Source of the DNA: DATLAN01 sp035527455
Lineage (GTDB): Bacteria; Planctomycetota; Planctomycetia; Pirellulales; Thermoguttaceae
DNA: 31,489 nt
Assembly (NCBI GenBank): GCA_035527455.1
Contig: DATLAN010000164.1
Span: forward strand, 1-31,489
Direction: 5' to 3'
Shown here: positions 1 to 9,025 of the stretch, piece by piece
Layout of the letters: each line of letters begins with the position of its first letter
Numbering within the stretch: the stretch's first letter is position 1
The notes under the pieces: model-generated
Databases searched by the model: none
Told to the model about the DNA's origin: nothing
What the model saw: the letters and a program-made list of their open reading frames with translations, nothing else
Translations under genes and position numbers: made by a program

Positions 1-109
1 CCCCCTGCTCCAGCCGCCTTTGGGCGCAGGGCCACTTGTGGTAGGCTGTGAACTCAACGCACGACATTTTTCCCGTTTTGTGGTGACAGACAAGCGAGGG
101 GAGAACCGC

Positions 110-532
<423 letters not shown>

Positions 533-544
533 TCCCCAAAAGCA

Positions 545-579
545 AAGGACGTTCGGCAGCCCGAGGGCCGAACGTCCTT
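545..579 (+). terminator. Hairpin terminator after yjbQ
   Basis: A perfect 13-bp stem (AAGGACGTTCGGC pairing with its complement) closes a 9-nt loop, 12 nt after the yjbQ stop, and is followed by a pyrimidine-rich CCTTCCTCT rather than a pure T run. The A-rich bases before it may give partial function on the other strand. The stem is strong; termination efficiency is inferred. Confidence 0.75.
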
Positions 580-640
580 CCTCTGTGGGAGCGAGCGATT
601 CCGAGCTTCCCCCCGGTGCCCGGACCGACTCGTCCCGCAG

Positions 641-982
641 CTACCAACTTTCCGTATCGCTTGTCCGCTGCGAAGCGGTCTTTACATAACCACCTCGCAC
701 CGCAAACCGCCCACGACGGCGTCTGCCGCGTCCGTGAAAGCTTTCGGAGAGCATGAAGAAGGTTCCGCCGGGGGAGATCCCTCGCTCGTCCAGGTCCACC
801 GTGATCGCCAGGTCGAACAGCCCGAGATACTCGGTGGCGTCGGTGGTGTTGATCCCTCCCCGCATGTTCGTGAAGACGTCGTCGGGGTAACGTTCGAATC
901 GCTTTGCTTGGGCAAGACCGGGTAGCAGAAGCGCGACGCCCACCGCCAGCAACAGGATCCGCATACTGGCCAAACGCGACAT
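641..982 (-). pseudogene. N-terminal remnant of an OprB-like carbohydrate porin
   Basis: The start (ATG at 982) has a good GGAAAGGGAGG ribosome-binding site and a clean signal peptide ending in GLAQA. The mature sequence matches the start of OprB-type porins: DVFTNMRGGINTTDATEYL, then LGLFDLAITVDLDERG and SPGGTFFMLSESFHGRG. OprB porins are outer-membrane beta barrels of roughly 400-500 residues that pass sugars. Here the homology stops at about residue 85 and the frame runs on as Arg-rich sequence to a stop at residue 114. An alternative frame after the GRG reads DAVVGGLRCEVV, so a frameshift followed by loss of the rest of the gene is plausible. A functional barrel is impossible. An exported 113-residue fragment could still be made, since the start signals are intact. 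Confidence 0.7.
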
Positions 983-1132
983 CGGATGGCCTCCCTTTCC
1001 TTGTGAAAATCTATGGAGATTTCTTGTTTGCCCCGTTGGCCTTCTGGATATCCGCCTATTCGGAATATGCAACCCGCCGGCAGAAACCGAATGATCAAAC
1101 CACGGATTATGCCAGACAGGAAGTCGGGCCGC

Positions 1133-1903
1133 CTGCATTGGGCCGAGCACCCCACCGTTCCCCTGGATCGCGTCCGCGCCGCGTTGAACCTGGATATGGT
1201 CGGCCGGCTCCGCGACGACCGGCTGACCGTCTACGGCACACGCAGCGGTTTCGGACTGCGGCGGCTGGTCAGCCGACAGAACGAAGACCCGGGCCTGACG
1301 ATCGATTTCTCCTGGGAACTGGAGGACGACGCCGACCACTGGACCTTCTTCGACCGGCGAATTCCCGTGCTGTTTCTGCACACCGGTTTGCACGACGAGT
1401 TCCATTCGCCCCGGGATGATGCCCAACGGATCGACAGCCGGGGAATGAATCGAGTGGCTCGTCTGGCGTTCCACCTCTTGTACGATCTGGCCGAGCGTCC
1501 CGAAGTGCCGCGCTTCCGCGAGGCGGCACGTCGAGAAACCGAAAAACTACGAGAACAACTGGCAAGCGAAACCCCCAAGCTCCGAGACCGGCTGGGAGCG
1601 AATTGGCAGGTTCAACTCGACGGCAAGCCGATGCGGCTGGGGATCACTTTCCTGGACGACGACGCCGAGCCGGGCACGGTCGTGATCACGTACGTGGTGG
1701 CCGGTTCGCCGGCGGCCGAGGCCGGATTGCAGGCCGGCGATCGGATCTACCAGGTCGACGGCAACGACTTTGCCGACCAACGTGTACTACTGGAGTTGCT
1801 CGGGGCCGCCTCCGACCGGCTGCCCTTGCTGATCGAACGCCAGGGGCAACTTCGCACGGTGGTCGTCTACTTCCAAGAAGACCTCCAAGCACGGGCAGCG
1901 TGA
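1133..1903 (+). pseudogene. C-terminal remnant of an M28-type peptidase with PDZ domain
   Basis: From the codons for LHWAEHP onward this reads as the second half of an M28 (aminopeptidase Y/S-like) zinc peptidase: ALNLDMVGRL, then HTGLHDEFHSPRDDAQRID, which carries the C-terminal zinc-ligand histidine. A PDZ domain follows (GSPAAEAGLQAGDRIYQVDG), ending with VVVYFQED. The N-terminal half with the HxD, bridging Asp and Glu-Glu motifs is absent. The frame stays open upstream to an ATG at 1013, but that 40-codon stretch (MEISCLPRW...) has no family resemblance and is the leader region of the divergent porin. I infer a deletion that fused the peptidase tail to unrelated DNA near 1125-1135. The missing zinc site means no peptidase activity. 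A 29-nt palindromic repeat starts 22 nt after the stop. Confidence 0.75.
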
Positions 1904-1924
1904 GGGACAATCCGGCTATGCTGA

Positions 1925-1996
1925 GTGGCACGCCCTGAGGAACGAAGGGCGTGGTATGCCAGAAAAACACGCCCTTCGTTCCTCAGGGCGTGCCAC
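1925..1996. repeat. Palindromic pair of the GGCACGCCCTGAGGAACG family, loop type A
   Basis: Two 29-nt arms (1925-1953 and 1968-1996) are perfect reverse complements around a 14-nt loop beginning GTATGCC. Each arm is itself a small hairpin: CACGCCCT pairs with AGGGCGTG across GAGGAACGA. It sits between the M28 remnant and the 3' end of floA and may terminate transcription from both sides. Related copies lie at 3356, 9834, 13008 and 24979. Confidence 0.95.
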
Positions 1997-2022
1997 CCAC
2001 AACCTTGATTTTCGGCAGCCGG

Positions 2023-3024
2023 TTATACCTTGCCCGGCCCGCCGGTGCCGGTGGAACCGTGCAGGTTGCCTTCCCGGAAGGCGGCGGCCATCGCCAGGGG
2101 CACTTCGGCTTCGGCCAGCACGACTTTGGCACGGTTCATCGCTACGGCGGCCTTCATTTCCTGCTCCCGGGCGGCCGCCAACGCGCGGCGTTCCTCGGCC
2201 TTGGCCCGGGCGACTCGCATGTCGGCCTCGGCCTGATCGGCTTGCAGCCGGGCACCGATGTTCTGGCCCACGTCGATGTCGGCGATGTCGATCGAAACGA
2301 TCTCGAACGCCGTCTGCGCGTCGAGCCCTCGCTGGAGCACGGCCTCGGAGATCCGGTCGGGGTGCTCCATCACGTGCAGGTGCGATTCCGACGAACCGAT
2401 CGAGGTGATGATGCCTTCGCCCACCCGGGCGATGATCGTTTCCTCGGTGGCCCCGCCGATGAGCTGCTCGATGTTGGTTCGGACGGTCACCCGGGCACGG
2501 ACCTTCAACTCCACGCCGTTCTTGGCGATGGCCGAGAGAGTCGTCTTGTGGGAACGTTGGGGATCCGGGCAGTCGATCACCTTCGGATCGACGCTGGTGC
2601 GGATGGCTTCGAGCACGTCGCGGCCGGCCAGGTCGATGGCCGCGGCCCGATCGAAGTCCAGGTCGATATCGGCCCGCTGGGCGACAATCAGCGCCCGAAC
2701 CACGTTCGGCACGTTGCCGCCGGCCAGGTAATGGGCTTCCAGCCGTTCCGTCGTGGCCCCACCAGCTATGTGGTCCTGACCTATACCAGCTTGGGTAGCC
2801 GCGATCTTCGCCTGGACGATCATCCGGGCGTTGACCCGGCGAAAGCTCATCCCGATGAGGCTCCAAATCTTTATATTGGCTCGGGATACGTACGCCTGAA
2901 GCCAGAGGCTGCCGTACATGATGACGATGACCGCCACGACGATGGCAAAAATGGCGAAAACGATCCCGCCGACGATCCAGACCAACGGGTCGACGGCCAG
3001 CAAGACGGGAAATCCACAATCCAT
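2023..3024 (-). CDS. floA: Flotillin-like protein FloA
   Basis: This encodes a 333-residue protein matching FloA (YqfA/UPF0365), a bacterial flotillin that marks ordered membrane domains and helps recruit membrane complexes. A strongly hydrophobic segment at about residues 10-37 anchors it. Recognisable blocks follow: RVNARMIVQAKIAA, LEAHYLAGGNVPNVVRALI, LAGRDVLEAIRTSVDPKVI, IGGATEETIIARVGEGI, and the Ala/Glu-rich coiled-coil AEADMRVARAKAEERRA with the typical GNLHG near the end. The length agrees with B. subtilis FloA (331). I chose the ATG at 3024 because GGGGAGG lies 8 nt before it; an ATG at 3063 in the same frame has no such site. No NfeD-like partner gene is adjacent. The 3' end abuts a palindromic repeat. 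Confidence 0.95.
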   Translation of the reverse strand: MDCGFPVLLAVDPLVWIVGGIVFAIFAIVVAVIVIMYGSLWLQAYVSRANIKIWSLIGMSFRRVNARMIVQAKIAATQAGIGQDHIAGGATTERLEAHYLAGGNVPNVVRALIVAQRADIDLDFDRAAAIDLAGRDVLEAIRTSVDPKVIDCPDPQRSHKTTLSAIAKNGVELKVRARVTVRTNIEQLIGGATEETIIARVGEGIITSIGSSESHLHVMEHPDRISEAVLQRGLDAQTAFEIVSIDIADIDVGQNIGARLQADQAEADMRVARAKAEERRALAAAREQEMKAAVAMNRAKVVLAEAEVPLAMAAAFREGNLHGSTGTGGPGKV

Positions 3025-3238
3025 GACGATGTCCTCCCCTGACGCAAGAGATCGGGTTTCCATCCGGTTTCAGACGGGTAGCATAGCGAATCGGGCCCGG
3101 CGCGAATAGCTCGGACGGCCGATTTTTGGGGAATTTCCGTTGAAGGAGATCCCCTCTTGCGGGGGTACATCGCGGTCGGGTCAACGGGGCGCACGACGCC
3201 GCCAGTCCCCATTTTCGGGCGGTGACTGCTGGGACCCC

Positions 3239-3327
3239 GTGGAAAAAGGGGACAGGCACCGAGCCGGCAGCGCTTTTCCGCGACTTGCACGACCATTGGC
3301 GGCTCGGATCCAGTCCCCATTTTCCAC
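3239..3327. repeat. 88-nt palindromic repeat (GGGGACAGGCACCGAGCC family), copy 1
   Basis: An 89-nt imperfect palindrome: it begins GTGGAAAAAGGGGACAGG and ends CAGTCCCCATTTTCCAC, with CCGAGCC and GGCTCGG as inner arms and AGCGCTTTTCCGCGACTT in the middle. A second copy in opposite orientation lies at 31226-31313. A partial end (CAGTCCCCATTTTC) is also present at 3203-3216. The whole spacer 3025-3575 holds this element, a single palindrome arm at 3356 and a candidate promoter; I see no credible gene in it. Confidence 0.85.
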
Positions 3328-3355
3328 GCACCGCTTACAGTTTCAGTTGGCAAGG

Positions 3356-3384
3356 GTGGCACGCCCTGAGGAACGAAGGGCGTG
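3356..3384. repeat. Single arm of the GGCACGCCCTGAGGAACG repeat, loop type B
   Basis: This 29-nt arm is identical to the one at 1925. The following bases (GAGAACCTGCCTAACC) match the loop of the pair at 13008 (GAAAACCTGCCAAACC), but the second arm is missing. It therefore looks like a paired element that lost its right half rather than a solitary unit. Confidence 0.88.
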
Positions 3385-3423
3385 GAGAACCTGCCTAACC
3401 GAAAAAAACCTGCTCGGGCGCTA

Positions 3424-3452
3424 TGCACAGGGGGGGCGCGTCTTGGTAGAAT
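3424..3452 (+). promoter_or_regulatory. Candidate sigma70-type promoter for the DUF1549 operon
   Basis: TGCACA (4 of 6 to the -35 consensus) and TAGAAT (5 of 6 to the -10) are separated by 17 nt, about 120 nt before the start at 3576. The spacing is ideal but the -35 is weak. A good TTGACA at 3453 has no matching -10. Confidence 0.35.
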
Positions 3453-3575
3453 GGTTGACATTGTCGGCACGAACCGGTTTCGGGCTGACGGGAATGGTGA
3501 TTCTCGGACCAGAGGCGCGGCGTTTTCTGGCGACCGACCTTCACCCGGTGACCCCTTGTACGGAGCCGAGAAGGC

Positions 3576-5237
3576 ATGAGGAAGACATCATTGGTTCTGG
3601 CCGTCGTTCTGTTGGCCGTGGCAGGCGGCGCCGCGACGCCCGATACGGCGCCGAATGTATACGAAAGTTCCGCCCCGCCGACCCCGGCGAACGAACTCGA
3701 TAAGATCGTTTTCGCCAAGTTGTCGTCGTTGGATATCCGGCCCGTCCTGTGCTCCGACGCGGTGTTCGTACGGCGCGCCTATCTCGACGTGATCGGCACG
3801 CTGCCCACCGCGGAGGAGGCCCGGGACTTCATCCAAGATCCGGACACGCAGAACAAACGCCGCGCCCTGATCGCGAGACTCCTGGAGCGGGATGAATTCG
3901 CGGACTACTGGTCGATGAAATGGGGCGACATTCTGCGAATCAAGGCGGAATTCCCCGTCAATCTTTGGCCCAATGCGGCGCAGGCCTATCACCGCTGGGT
4001 CCGGGCGTCCATCGCGGAAAACAAACCGTACGACCGGTTCGTCCGGGAGATGCTCACTTCCAGCGGCAGCAATTTCCGGGTCGGCCCGGTCAACTTCTAC
4101 CGCGCCATCCAGAACAAGACTCCCGAAGGCACCGCCACCGCCGCGGCGCTGACGTTCATGGGATCGCGGGCCGACTCTTGGCCGGAGGCCCGTCTGTCGG
4201 GGATGGCGGTCTTCTTCTCGCAGATCGGTTACAAGCCGACCAGCGAGTGGAAGGAGGAATGCGTTTTCTGGGATCCTCTCCACTGCTGCGGCGTGGCCGG
4301 CAACAGCGCGCCCGGACAGGTCGCCGTCAGCACGTCGGGAGAGGCCGCCGGCGACGCGCCCCAAGTGCCGGCGGTCGACGCCGCGCCGCTGACGGCGGTC
4401 TTTCCGGATGGAACCGAGATCGAGTTGTCCCCGAACCGGGATCCGCGGGAGGTTTTCGCCGATTGGCTGATTACCCCGGAGAACCCCTGGTTCACCCGCA
4501 GCATCGCGAACCGCGTTTGGGCGTGGCTGATGGGGCGCGGGATCATCGACGAGCCGGACGATATTCGCGACGACAACCCGCCGAGCAATCCCGAGTTGCT
4601 GGCCTACCTGGAGAAGGAGCTGATCGCCAGCGACTACGATCTGAAGCACCTTTACCGGTTGATTCTGACCTCCAACACGTACCAGTTGTCCTCCATGCCG
4701 CGGTTCGAAGATCCCGAAGCGGAGGCCAACTTCGCCGTCTACCCGCTGCGTCGATTGGACGCCGAGGTGTTGATCGACGCCATCAACAAGATCACCGGCA
4801 CGTCGGATCTTTATACCAGCCCCATTCCGGAGCCGTTTACCTACATTCCCCAGGACATGCCCGCGATCGCGGTGGCCGACGGCAGCATCACCAGTCCGTT
4901 TCTGGCCTTGTTCGGTCGTTCGGCGCGGGGCACCGGGATGGAGAACGAGCGCAACAACAAGCCGGTCTCCGCCCAGTCGCTGCACATGCTCAATTCGAGC
5001 CATATCCAGCAGAAGCTCGACCAAGGCCCCAAGCTCAAGGCGCTCTTCGATTCCCGCCGTCCGACGGCTGAAATCGTCGAGGAGCTTTACCTGACGATTC
5101 TCTCGCGTTTTCCGACGGCCGACGAGGTGAACAGCGCGGAGCAATACGGCAACGCCGGCGCGACGAAAAGTCGCTACGACTGGGTGGACGTCGCCTGGGC
5201 TTTGATCAACGGCACGGAGTTTCTCTATCGGCACTGA
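3576..5237 (+). CDS. DUF1549/DUF1553 secreted protein
   Basis: This 553-residue protein has a signal peptide (cleavage near VAGGAA) and the two domains typical of planctomycete surface/periplasmic proteins. DUF1549 spans about residues 40-240 (DKIVFAKL, FVRRAYLDVIGTLPTAEEAR, WSMKWGDIL, NKPYDRFVREMLTSSG). DUF1553 spans about 290-545 (NPWFTRSIANRVWAWLMGRG, NPPSNPELLAYLEKEL, YDLKHLYRLILTSNTYQLS, YPLRRLDAEVLIDAI). The N-terminal PSCyt1-type cytochrome module with a CxxCH haem site, often fused to this pair, is absent. The function is unknown; such genes sit with DUF1501 genes, as here. The start has a GAGAAGG site. It is the first gene of a three-gene operon. The loop between the two domains contains an unusual HCC motif. 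Confidence 0.93.
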   Translation: MRKTSLVLAVVLLAVAGGAATPDTAPNVYESSAPPTPANELDKIVFAKLSSLDIRPVLCSDAVFVRRAYLDVIGTLPTAEEARDFIQDPDTQNKRRALIARLLERDEFADYWSMKWGDILRIKAEFPVNLWPNAAQAYHRWVRASIAENKPYDRFVREMLTSSGSNFRVGPVNFYRAIQNKTPEGTATAAALTFMGSRADSWPEARLSGMAVFFSQIGYKPTSEWKEECVFWDPLHCCGVAGNSAPGQVAVSTSGEAAGDAPQVPAVDAAPLTAVFPDGTEIELSPNRDPREVFADWLITPENPWFTRSIANRVWAWLMGRGIIDEPDDIRDDNPPSNPELLAYLEKELIASDYDLKHLYRLILTSNTYQLSSMPRFEDPEAEANFAVYPLRRLDAEVLIDAINKITGTSDLYTSPIPEPFTYIPQDMPAIAVADGSITSPFLALFGRSARGTGMENERNNKPVSAQSLHMLNSSHIQQKLDQGPKLKALFDSRRPTAEIVEELYLTILSRFPTADEVNSAEQYGNAGATKSRYDWVDVAWALINGTEFLYRH

Positions 5238-5244
5238 TTGTTGC

Positions 5245-5274
5245 GGAATCCGCGGGAATTGGTCCGCGGATTCC
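5245..5274 (+). terminator. Intercistronic hairpin
   Basis: GGAATCCGCGG pairs perfectly with CCGCGGATTCC across an 8-nt loop, directly after the DUF1549 stop and 30 nt before the DUF1501 start. There is no T run, so it more likely acts as a partial terminator or an mRNA-stabilising hairpin that uncouples expression of the two genes than as a full stop. Confidence 0.55.
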
Positions 5275-5304
5275 TTGGGACCATAACAAGAGGAAGCCAG
5301 GAAC

Positions 5305-6660
5305 ATGAGCGCGAATCACATTTCGGACGAAGCAGGGGGAGTCTCCCGGCGCGAGGCGATGCGCCGGGGTCTCTGTGGGGCGGCGGGGTTGATGTTGGCC
5401 AAGGGCCTCGGCTCCGAGGCGTCGGCGGCCGCCGCGAAGCCGGAGAAGGCTCCGGCCAAAGCCAAGTCGGTCATCCAGATCTTCCTCTGGGGCGGCATGT
5501 CGCACATCGACACCTGGGATCCGAAACCCGACGCGGGACGCGACTACATGGGCGAGTTCACGGCGGTGATCCCCACCAACGTGGACGGAATCCAACTCGA
5601 CGCCCTGTTCCCCGAACTGGCCAAGCAGGCCGACAAGTACTCCCTCATCCGCAGCATGACCCACGGCAACAACGGCCACGAGACGGCGGCCTACCTGATG
5701 CAGACCGGACACCTGCCCGGCGAGCGGCTGGCCTATCCGAGCGTCGGGGCCGTGTTCGCGCTGTTCAAGGGTCCCCAGTACACCGGGATGATTCCGCCCT
5801 ACGTGGTGCTGACCAAGCCGGCCGGGCGGTTCTCCGAAGAGGGCTTTCTGGGACCGAAGTTCAAACCCTTCGCCACCGGCGGCGACCCGAGCGCCGAACG
5901 GTTCGAGGTGGAAGGCATCGTCGCCCGGGGAATCACCGACCAGCGGCAAGTGGCCCGGCGCGAATTGCTCGACAAGATGGACACGATGGGCGCCGCGATG
6001 GCAACCAGCCCCCAGTTGGCCGACGCCAGGGACGCCCGCAAAACGGCCTATGAATTGATCTTGGGCGCGGGCAAAGAGGTGTTCGATCTCTCGCAGGAAA
6101 AACCGGAATTGAGGGATCGCTACGGCCGGCACACGTTCGGGCAGGAGTGCCTGGTGGCGCGACGGCTGGTCGAGACGGGAGTCCCCTACGTCACCATCAA
6201 CTATCCCGGAGGCTGGGACACCCACAAGGGCCACTTCCAGACGATGCGCCGGCAGGTGCCCCAACTCGACCAGGGCCTGGCGATGCTGCTGCAGGACTTG
6301 AGCGATCACGGCCTGCTGGAGAGCACCGTCGTCTGGTGTTGCGGCGAGTTCGGCCGAGGTCCCAAGGTGGACTGGCAACCGCCGTGGAACGGCGGCCGCA
6401 ACCATTACGGCAAGGTCTTCTCCGTATTGGTCGCCGGCGGCGGATTCAAGGGCGGCCGCATCGTCGGCTCGTCGGACGACAAGGCCGAAGAAGTCAAGGA
6501 GCGGCCCGTCTATCCGGTGGATCTGCTGGGCAGCATTTATCAATTGGCCGGCATCGACTCCAACGCCAGGCTGCCTCATCCCTTGGGCTTCGAGGCCCAC
6601 GTCTTGCCCGCCCCGTCGGAAAGCGTCAAGTCGGCAGGGCTCCTGACGGAGATCATGTAG
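5305..6660 (+). CDS. DUF1501 family protein with twin-arginine signal
   Basis: This 451-residue protein is a DUF1501 member, related to the sulfatase/alkaline-phosphatase fold and nearly always found beside DUF1549/DUF1553 genes in planctomycetes. The N-terminus has SRREAMRRG (Arg15-Arg16) before a hydrophobic stretch ending SEASAAAA, consistent with Tat export of a folded protein. Family blocks: QIFLWGGMSHIDTWDPKP, SLIRSMTHGNNGHETAAYLM, TGVPYVTINYPGGWDTHKG, CCGEFGRGPK and NHYGKVFSVLVAGGGFKGG, which hold conserved Asp and His residues likely to bind metal. The start has an AGGAA site. Substrate and catalytic status are unknown. It ends 47 nt before the next gene. Confidence 0.93.
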   Translation: MSANHISDEAGGVSRREAMRRGLCGAAGLMLAKGLGSEASAAAAKPEKAPAKAKSVIQIFLWGGMSHIDTWDPKPDAGRDYMGEFTAVIPTNVDGIQLDALFPELAKQADKYSLIRSMTHGNNGHETAAYLMQTGHLPGERLAYPSVGAVFALFKGPQYTGMIPPYVVLTKPAGRFSEEGFLGPKFKPFATGGDPSAERFEVEGIVARGITDQRQVARRELLDKMDTMGAAMATSPQLADARDARKTAYELILGAGKEVFDLSQEKPELRDRYGRHTFGQECLVARRLVETGVPYVTINYPGGWDTHKGHFQTMRRQVPQLDQGLAMLLQDLSDHGLLESTVVWCCGEFGRGPKVDWQPPWNGGRNHYGKVFSVLVAGGGFKGGRIVGSSDDKAEEVKERPVYPVDLLGSIYQLAGIDSNARLPHPLGFEAHVLPAPSESVKSAGLLTEIM

Positions 6661-6707
6661 ACAACGATCATGGTGACAACAAGATCCTGGTGAGAATGGA
6701 GCGGCTC

Positions 6708-8837
6708 ATGAGCAGAGTTCAATGGCTTGCGGTCTTGGGACTGGCCGGATTGCTGGCGACGGCATCTTCGGCCCGCGGGCAGACGAGAGCGTATATCGGG
6801 TACGTGTATCCGGCCGGCGGCCAACAGGGCACGACCTTCCAGGTCAAGCTGGGTGGACAGGGACTGGACGACGTCGACCAGGTGCTCGTCACCGGTACGG
6901 GCGTTTCCGCCAAGGTGGTCGAGTACTACAGGAAACTGGGCGCCCAGGAGACCACGTTGCTCAGAGAGCAGTTGGCCGAGTTGAGACCGGGTTCGCGCGG
7001 AGGGCGAGGAGCCCAAGGGGCAACAAAACAGGATAAAGCCGCGCTGAACCTGATCGCAAGGATCGAGCACAGGATGGGGGAGTACTGCAACCGGCCGGCT
7101 TGTGCTTCGATCTCCTCCCTGGTTTTTGTCGAGGTCACGGTGGCTCCCGACGCCCAGCCCGGTCAGCGGGAGCTGAGACTGGCAACGCCGCGCGGCGTGT
7201 CCAACCCGCTGGTTTTCCACGTCGGACAGGTGCCCGAAGTCGCCCGCGAGCCGATGCGCATCAGCGATTTGCAGGTGCTCGGCAAAGAAGCGGCCTCGCT
7301 GCGCAAGAGACCGCCGGAAGAGGTCGAACAGACCATTCCCGTACCCTGCACCGTCAACGGCCAGATCGCTTCCGGCGAAGTGAACTGGTATCGTTTCGAG
7401 GCCCGCAAAGGCCAGCGGCTGGTTCTCTCCGCCGCGGCGCGGCAATTGATCCCGTACATTGCCGACGCGGTGCCGGGCTGGTTTCAACCCGTGTTGGCGG
7501 TTTACGACGCCGGCGGGAAGGAATTGGCGTATGACGACGACTTCCGTTTCAAGCCCGATCCGACCCTGCTGTTCGAAGTGCCCGAGGACGGCGAGTACCG
7601 TTTCAGCATCACCGACGCGATCTACCGCGGCCGCGAGGATTTCGTCTATCGCGTCACCATCGGCGAGGTGCCGTTCGTGACCAGCATCTTCCCCTTGGGC
7701 GGCCGGGCGGGCAATCCGGCCACGATCGAGATGAAGGGCTGGAACCTCGACGGCGCCAGGCTGACGCCGCCCCCAACGGACGCCGGGCCGGGACTCCACC
7801 TGCTTGCCGCGAGCAAGGAGGGGTTCGTTTCCAACCGCCTTCCGTTCGCGCTGGACACGCTGCCGGAATGCCTCGACCGGGAATCCAACGACGACCCGTC
7901 GCATGCCCAGAAGGTGGAACTCCCGGTGATCGTCAACGGGCGCATCGATCGTTCGGACGACTGGGACGTGTTCGAATTCACGGGCCGTGCCGGCGACACG
8001 ATCGTCGCGGAAGTCACCGCGCGCCGGCTCGATTCCCCGCTGGATTCCATGCTCAAGCTCACCGACTCCAGCGGCCGATTGCTGGCGCTGAACGACGACC
8101 ATGGGGACGTGGCGTCGGGGCTGAACACCCACCACGCCGATTCCTACCTGACGGTCGCGTTGCCCGCCGACGGAACCTACTGCGTTCACCTGGGCGATAC
8201 CGCGCGCCACGGCGGTGAAGAGTACGCCTACCGACTGCGGATCAGCCCGCCGCGGCCCGATTTCGCGTTGCGCGTCGTGCCATCCAGCGCCGCGCTGCGC
8301 AGCAAGGGCAACGGTGCCGTCAGCATCTACGCGATCCGGAAAGACGGATTCGGCGGCGACATCAAGCTGGGCTTGAAGGACCCGCCGGAGGGATTCTCTT
8401 CATATTCCGTTTCCTTGTCGAAGGACCAGGAGATGGCGAGGCTGGGGGTGAAAACCGGCCTGACGAATACGGAGCAACCGATCGGCTTAGCCATCGAGGG
8501 CCGGGCAACGATTCAGGAGCAGGACGTCGCCCACGAGGCCGTGCCGGCGGAGGACATGATGCAGGCCTACTTGTGGCGGCACCTCGTTCCCGCCGAGGAC
8601 CTGCCGGTCCTCGTCTACGACCCGACCTACCAGCCGCCGCCCAAGCGCGCCCCTCCTCCGCCCGCTGCCGAGCCGAAGGACCCGCCGGAAATCAAGAATC
8701 CGGCGGCCGGTTCCCCCGCGTTCACCAAGCAGCAGGTGGCCGCGCGTCTGAGACAGCTCAAGCTGCTCTACGAAGAGTGGCTTCTCTCGGAGGAGTTCTA
8801 CGCCCGGAATGTCGCGGAATGCGAAGCCGCGTTTTGA
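6708..8837 (+). CDS. Secreted protein with two pre-peptidase C-terminal (PPC)-like domains
   Basis: This 709-residue exported protein has a signal peptide ending in SSARGQ. Near residues 211-320 and 403-513 are two beta-rich PPC-type domains: NGQIASGEVNWYRFEARKGQ with LPDGEYRF-like features, and NGRIDRSDDWDVFEFTGRAGD with LNDDHGD and YRLRISPP. PPC domains usually assist secretion or binding; no catalytic domain is visible. A Pro-rich linker near 645-670 precedes a helical tail (AARLRQLKLLYEEWLLSEEF). It is the third gene of the DUF1549-DUF1501 operon, so it likely acts with them at the cell surface. The start at 6708 has GGAG at 6 nt; an in-frame ATG at 6696 is possible but less well placed. 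Its last codons lie in a 72-nt repeat shared with the downstream HTH gene. Confidence 0.88.
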   Translation: MSRVQWLAVLGLAGLLATASSARGQTRAYIGYVYPAGGQQGTTFQVKLGGQGLDDVDQVLVTGTGVSAKVVEYYRKLGAQETTLLREQLAELRPGSRGGRGAQGATKQDKAALNLIARIEHRMGEYCNRPACASISSLVFVEVTVAPDAQPGQRELRLATPRGVSNPLVFHVGQVPEVAREPMRISDLQVLGKEAASLRKRPPEEVEQTIPVPCTVNGQIASGEVNWYRFEARKGQRLVLSAAARQLIPYIADAVPGWFQPVLAVYDAGGKELAYDDDFRFKPDPTLLFEVPEDGEYRFSITDAIYRGREDFVYRVTIGEVPFVTSIFPLGGRAGNPATIEMKGWNLDGARLTPPPTDAGPGLHLLAASKEGFVSNRLPFALDTLPECLDRESNDDPSHAQKVELPVIVNGRIDRSDDWDVFEFTGRAGDTIVAEVTARRLDSPLDSMLKLTDSSGRLLALNDDHGDVASGLNTHHADSYLTVALPADGTYCVHLGDTARHGGEEYAYRLRISPPRPDFALRVVPSSAALRSKGNGAVSIYAIRKDGFGGDIKLGLKDPPEGFSSYSVSLSKDQEMARLGVKTGLTNTEQPIGLAIEGRATIQEQDVAHEAVPAEDMMQAYLWRHLVPAEDLPVLVYDPTYQPPPKRAPPPPAAEPKDPPEIKNPAAGSPAFTKQQVAARLRQLKLLYEEWLLSEEFYARNVAECEAAF

Positions 8838-8892
8838 TTGGTTCCACCCGTCCACTTTCCGGCCGCAGCGACGCTTCTCGGCCGGCGTCAGC
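8821..8892. repeat. Duplicate of the 3' end of the LuxR-type HTH gene
   Basis: This 72-nt stretch matches 9009-9080 with about 7 differences in direct orientation. On the minus strand it encodes TPAEKRRCGRKVDGWNQ, nearly the C-terminal tail of the HTH protein (TLAEKRRSGRKADGWN), but the stop codon is replaced by CAA. It covers the last codons of the PPC-like gene and the bases after it. It is a gene-end fragment, not a separate gene. Confidence 0.85.
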
Positions 8893-8978
8893 CAAGCCAA
8901 GTAGTGGTGCGACTACCCGGCTCGGGTTCTGGGACAATACGCAATGATGAACTGGAACCAACCGGATAACCGCCCACG

Positions 8979-9007
8979 CACTGGCTGACAAACAGCCAGT
9001 GGCACCC
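8979..9007. repeat. 29-nt hairpin repeat (CACTGGCTG family), copy 1
   Basis: CACTGGCTG pairs perfectly with CAGCCAGTG across the 5-nt loop ACAAA, followed by GCACCC. The reverse complement of the whole 29-nt unit recurs at 15276-15304 with two changes. Placed 3' of the HTH gene, it could end that transcript, but it has no T run. Confidence 0.8.
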
Positions 9008-9025
9008 GGCGAAGCCGCGCTTCGA

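Noticed and set aside
3140..3703. Long open frame across the 3.0-3.6 kb spacer
   Set aside because: It runs through two palindromic repeats and into the DUF1549 gene in a different frame; the translation has no domain-like character.
3588..5306. 572-codon minus-strand frame opposite the DUF1549/DUF1553 gene
   Set aside because: A shadow frame caused by high third-position GC; the plus strand carries clear domain motifs.
3576..8837. Cytochrome or electron-transfer role for the DUF1549 operon
   Set aside because: Relatives can carry a PSCyt haem domain, but no CxxCH motif is present in any of the three proteins.
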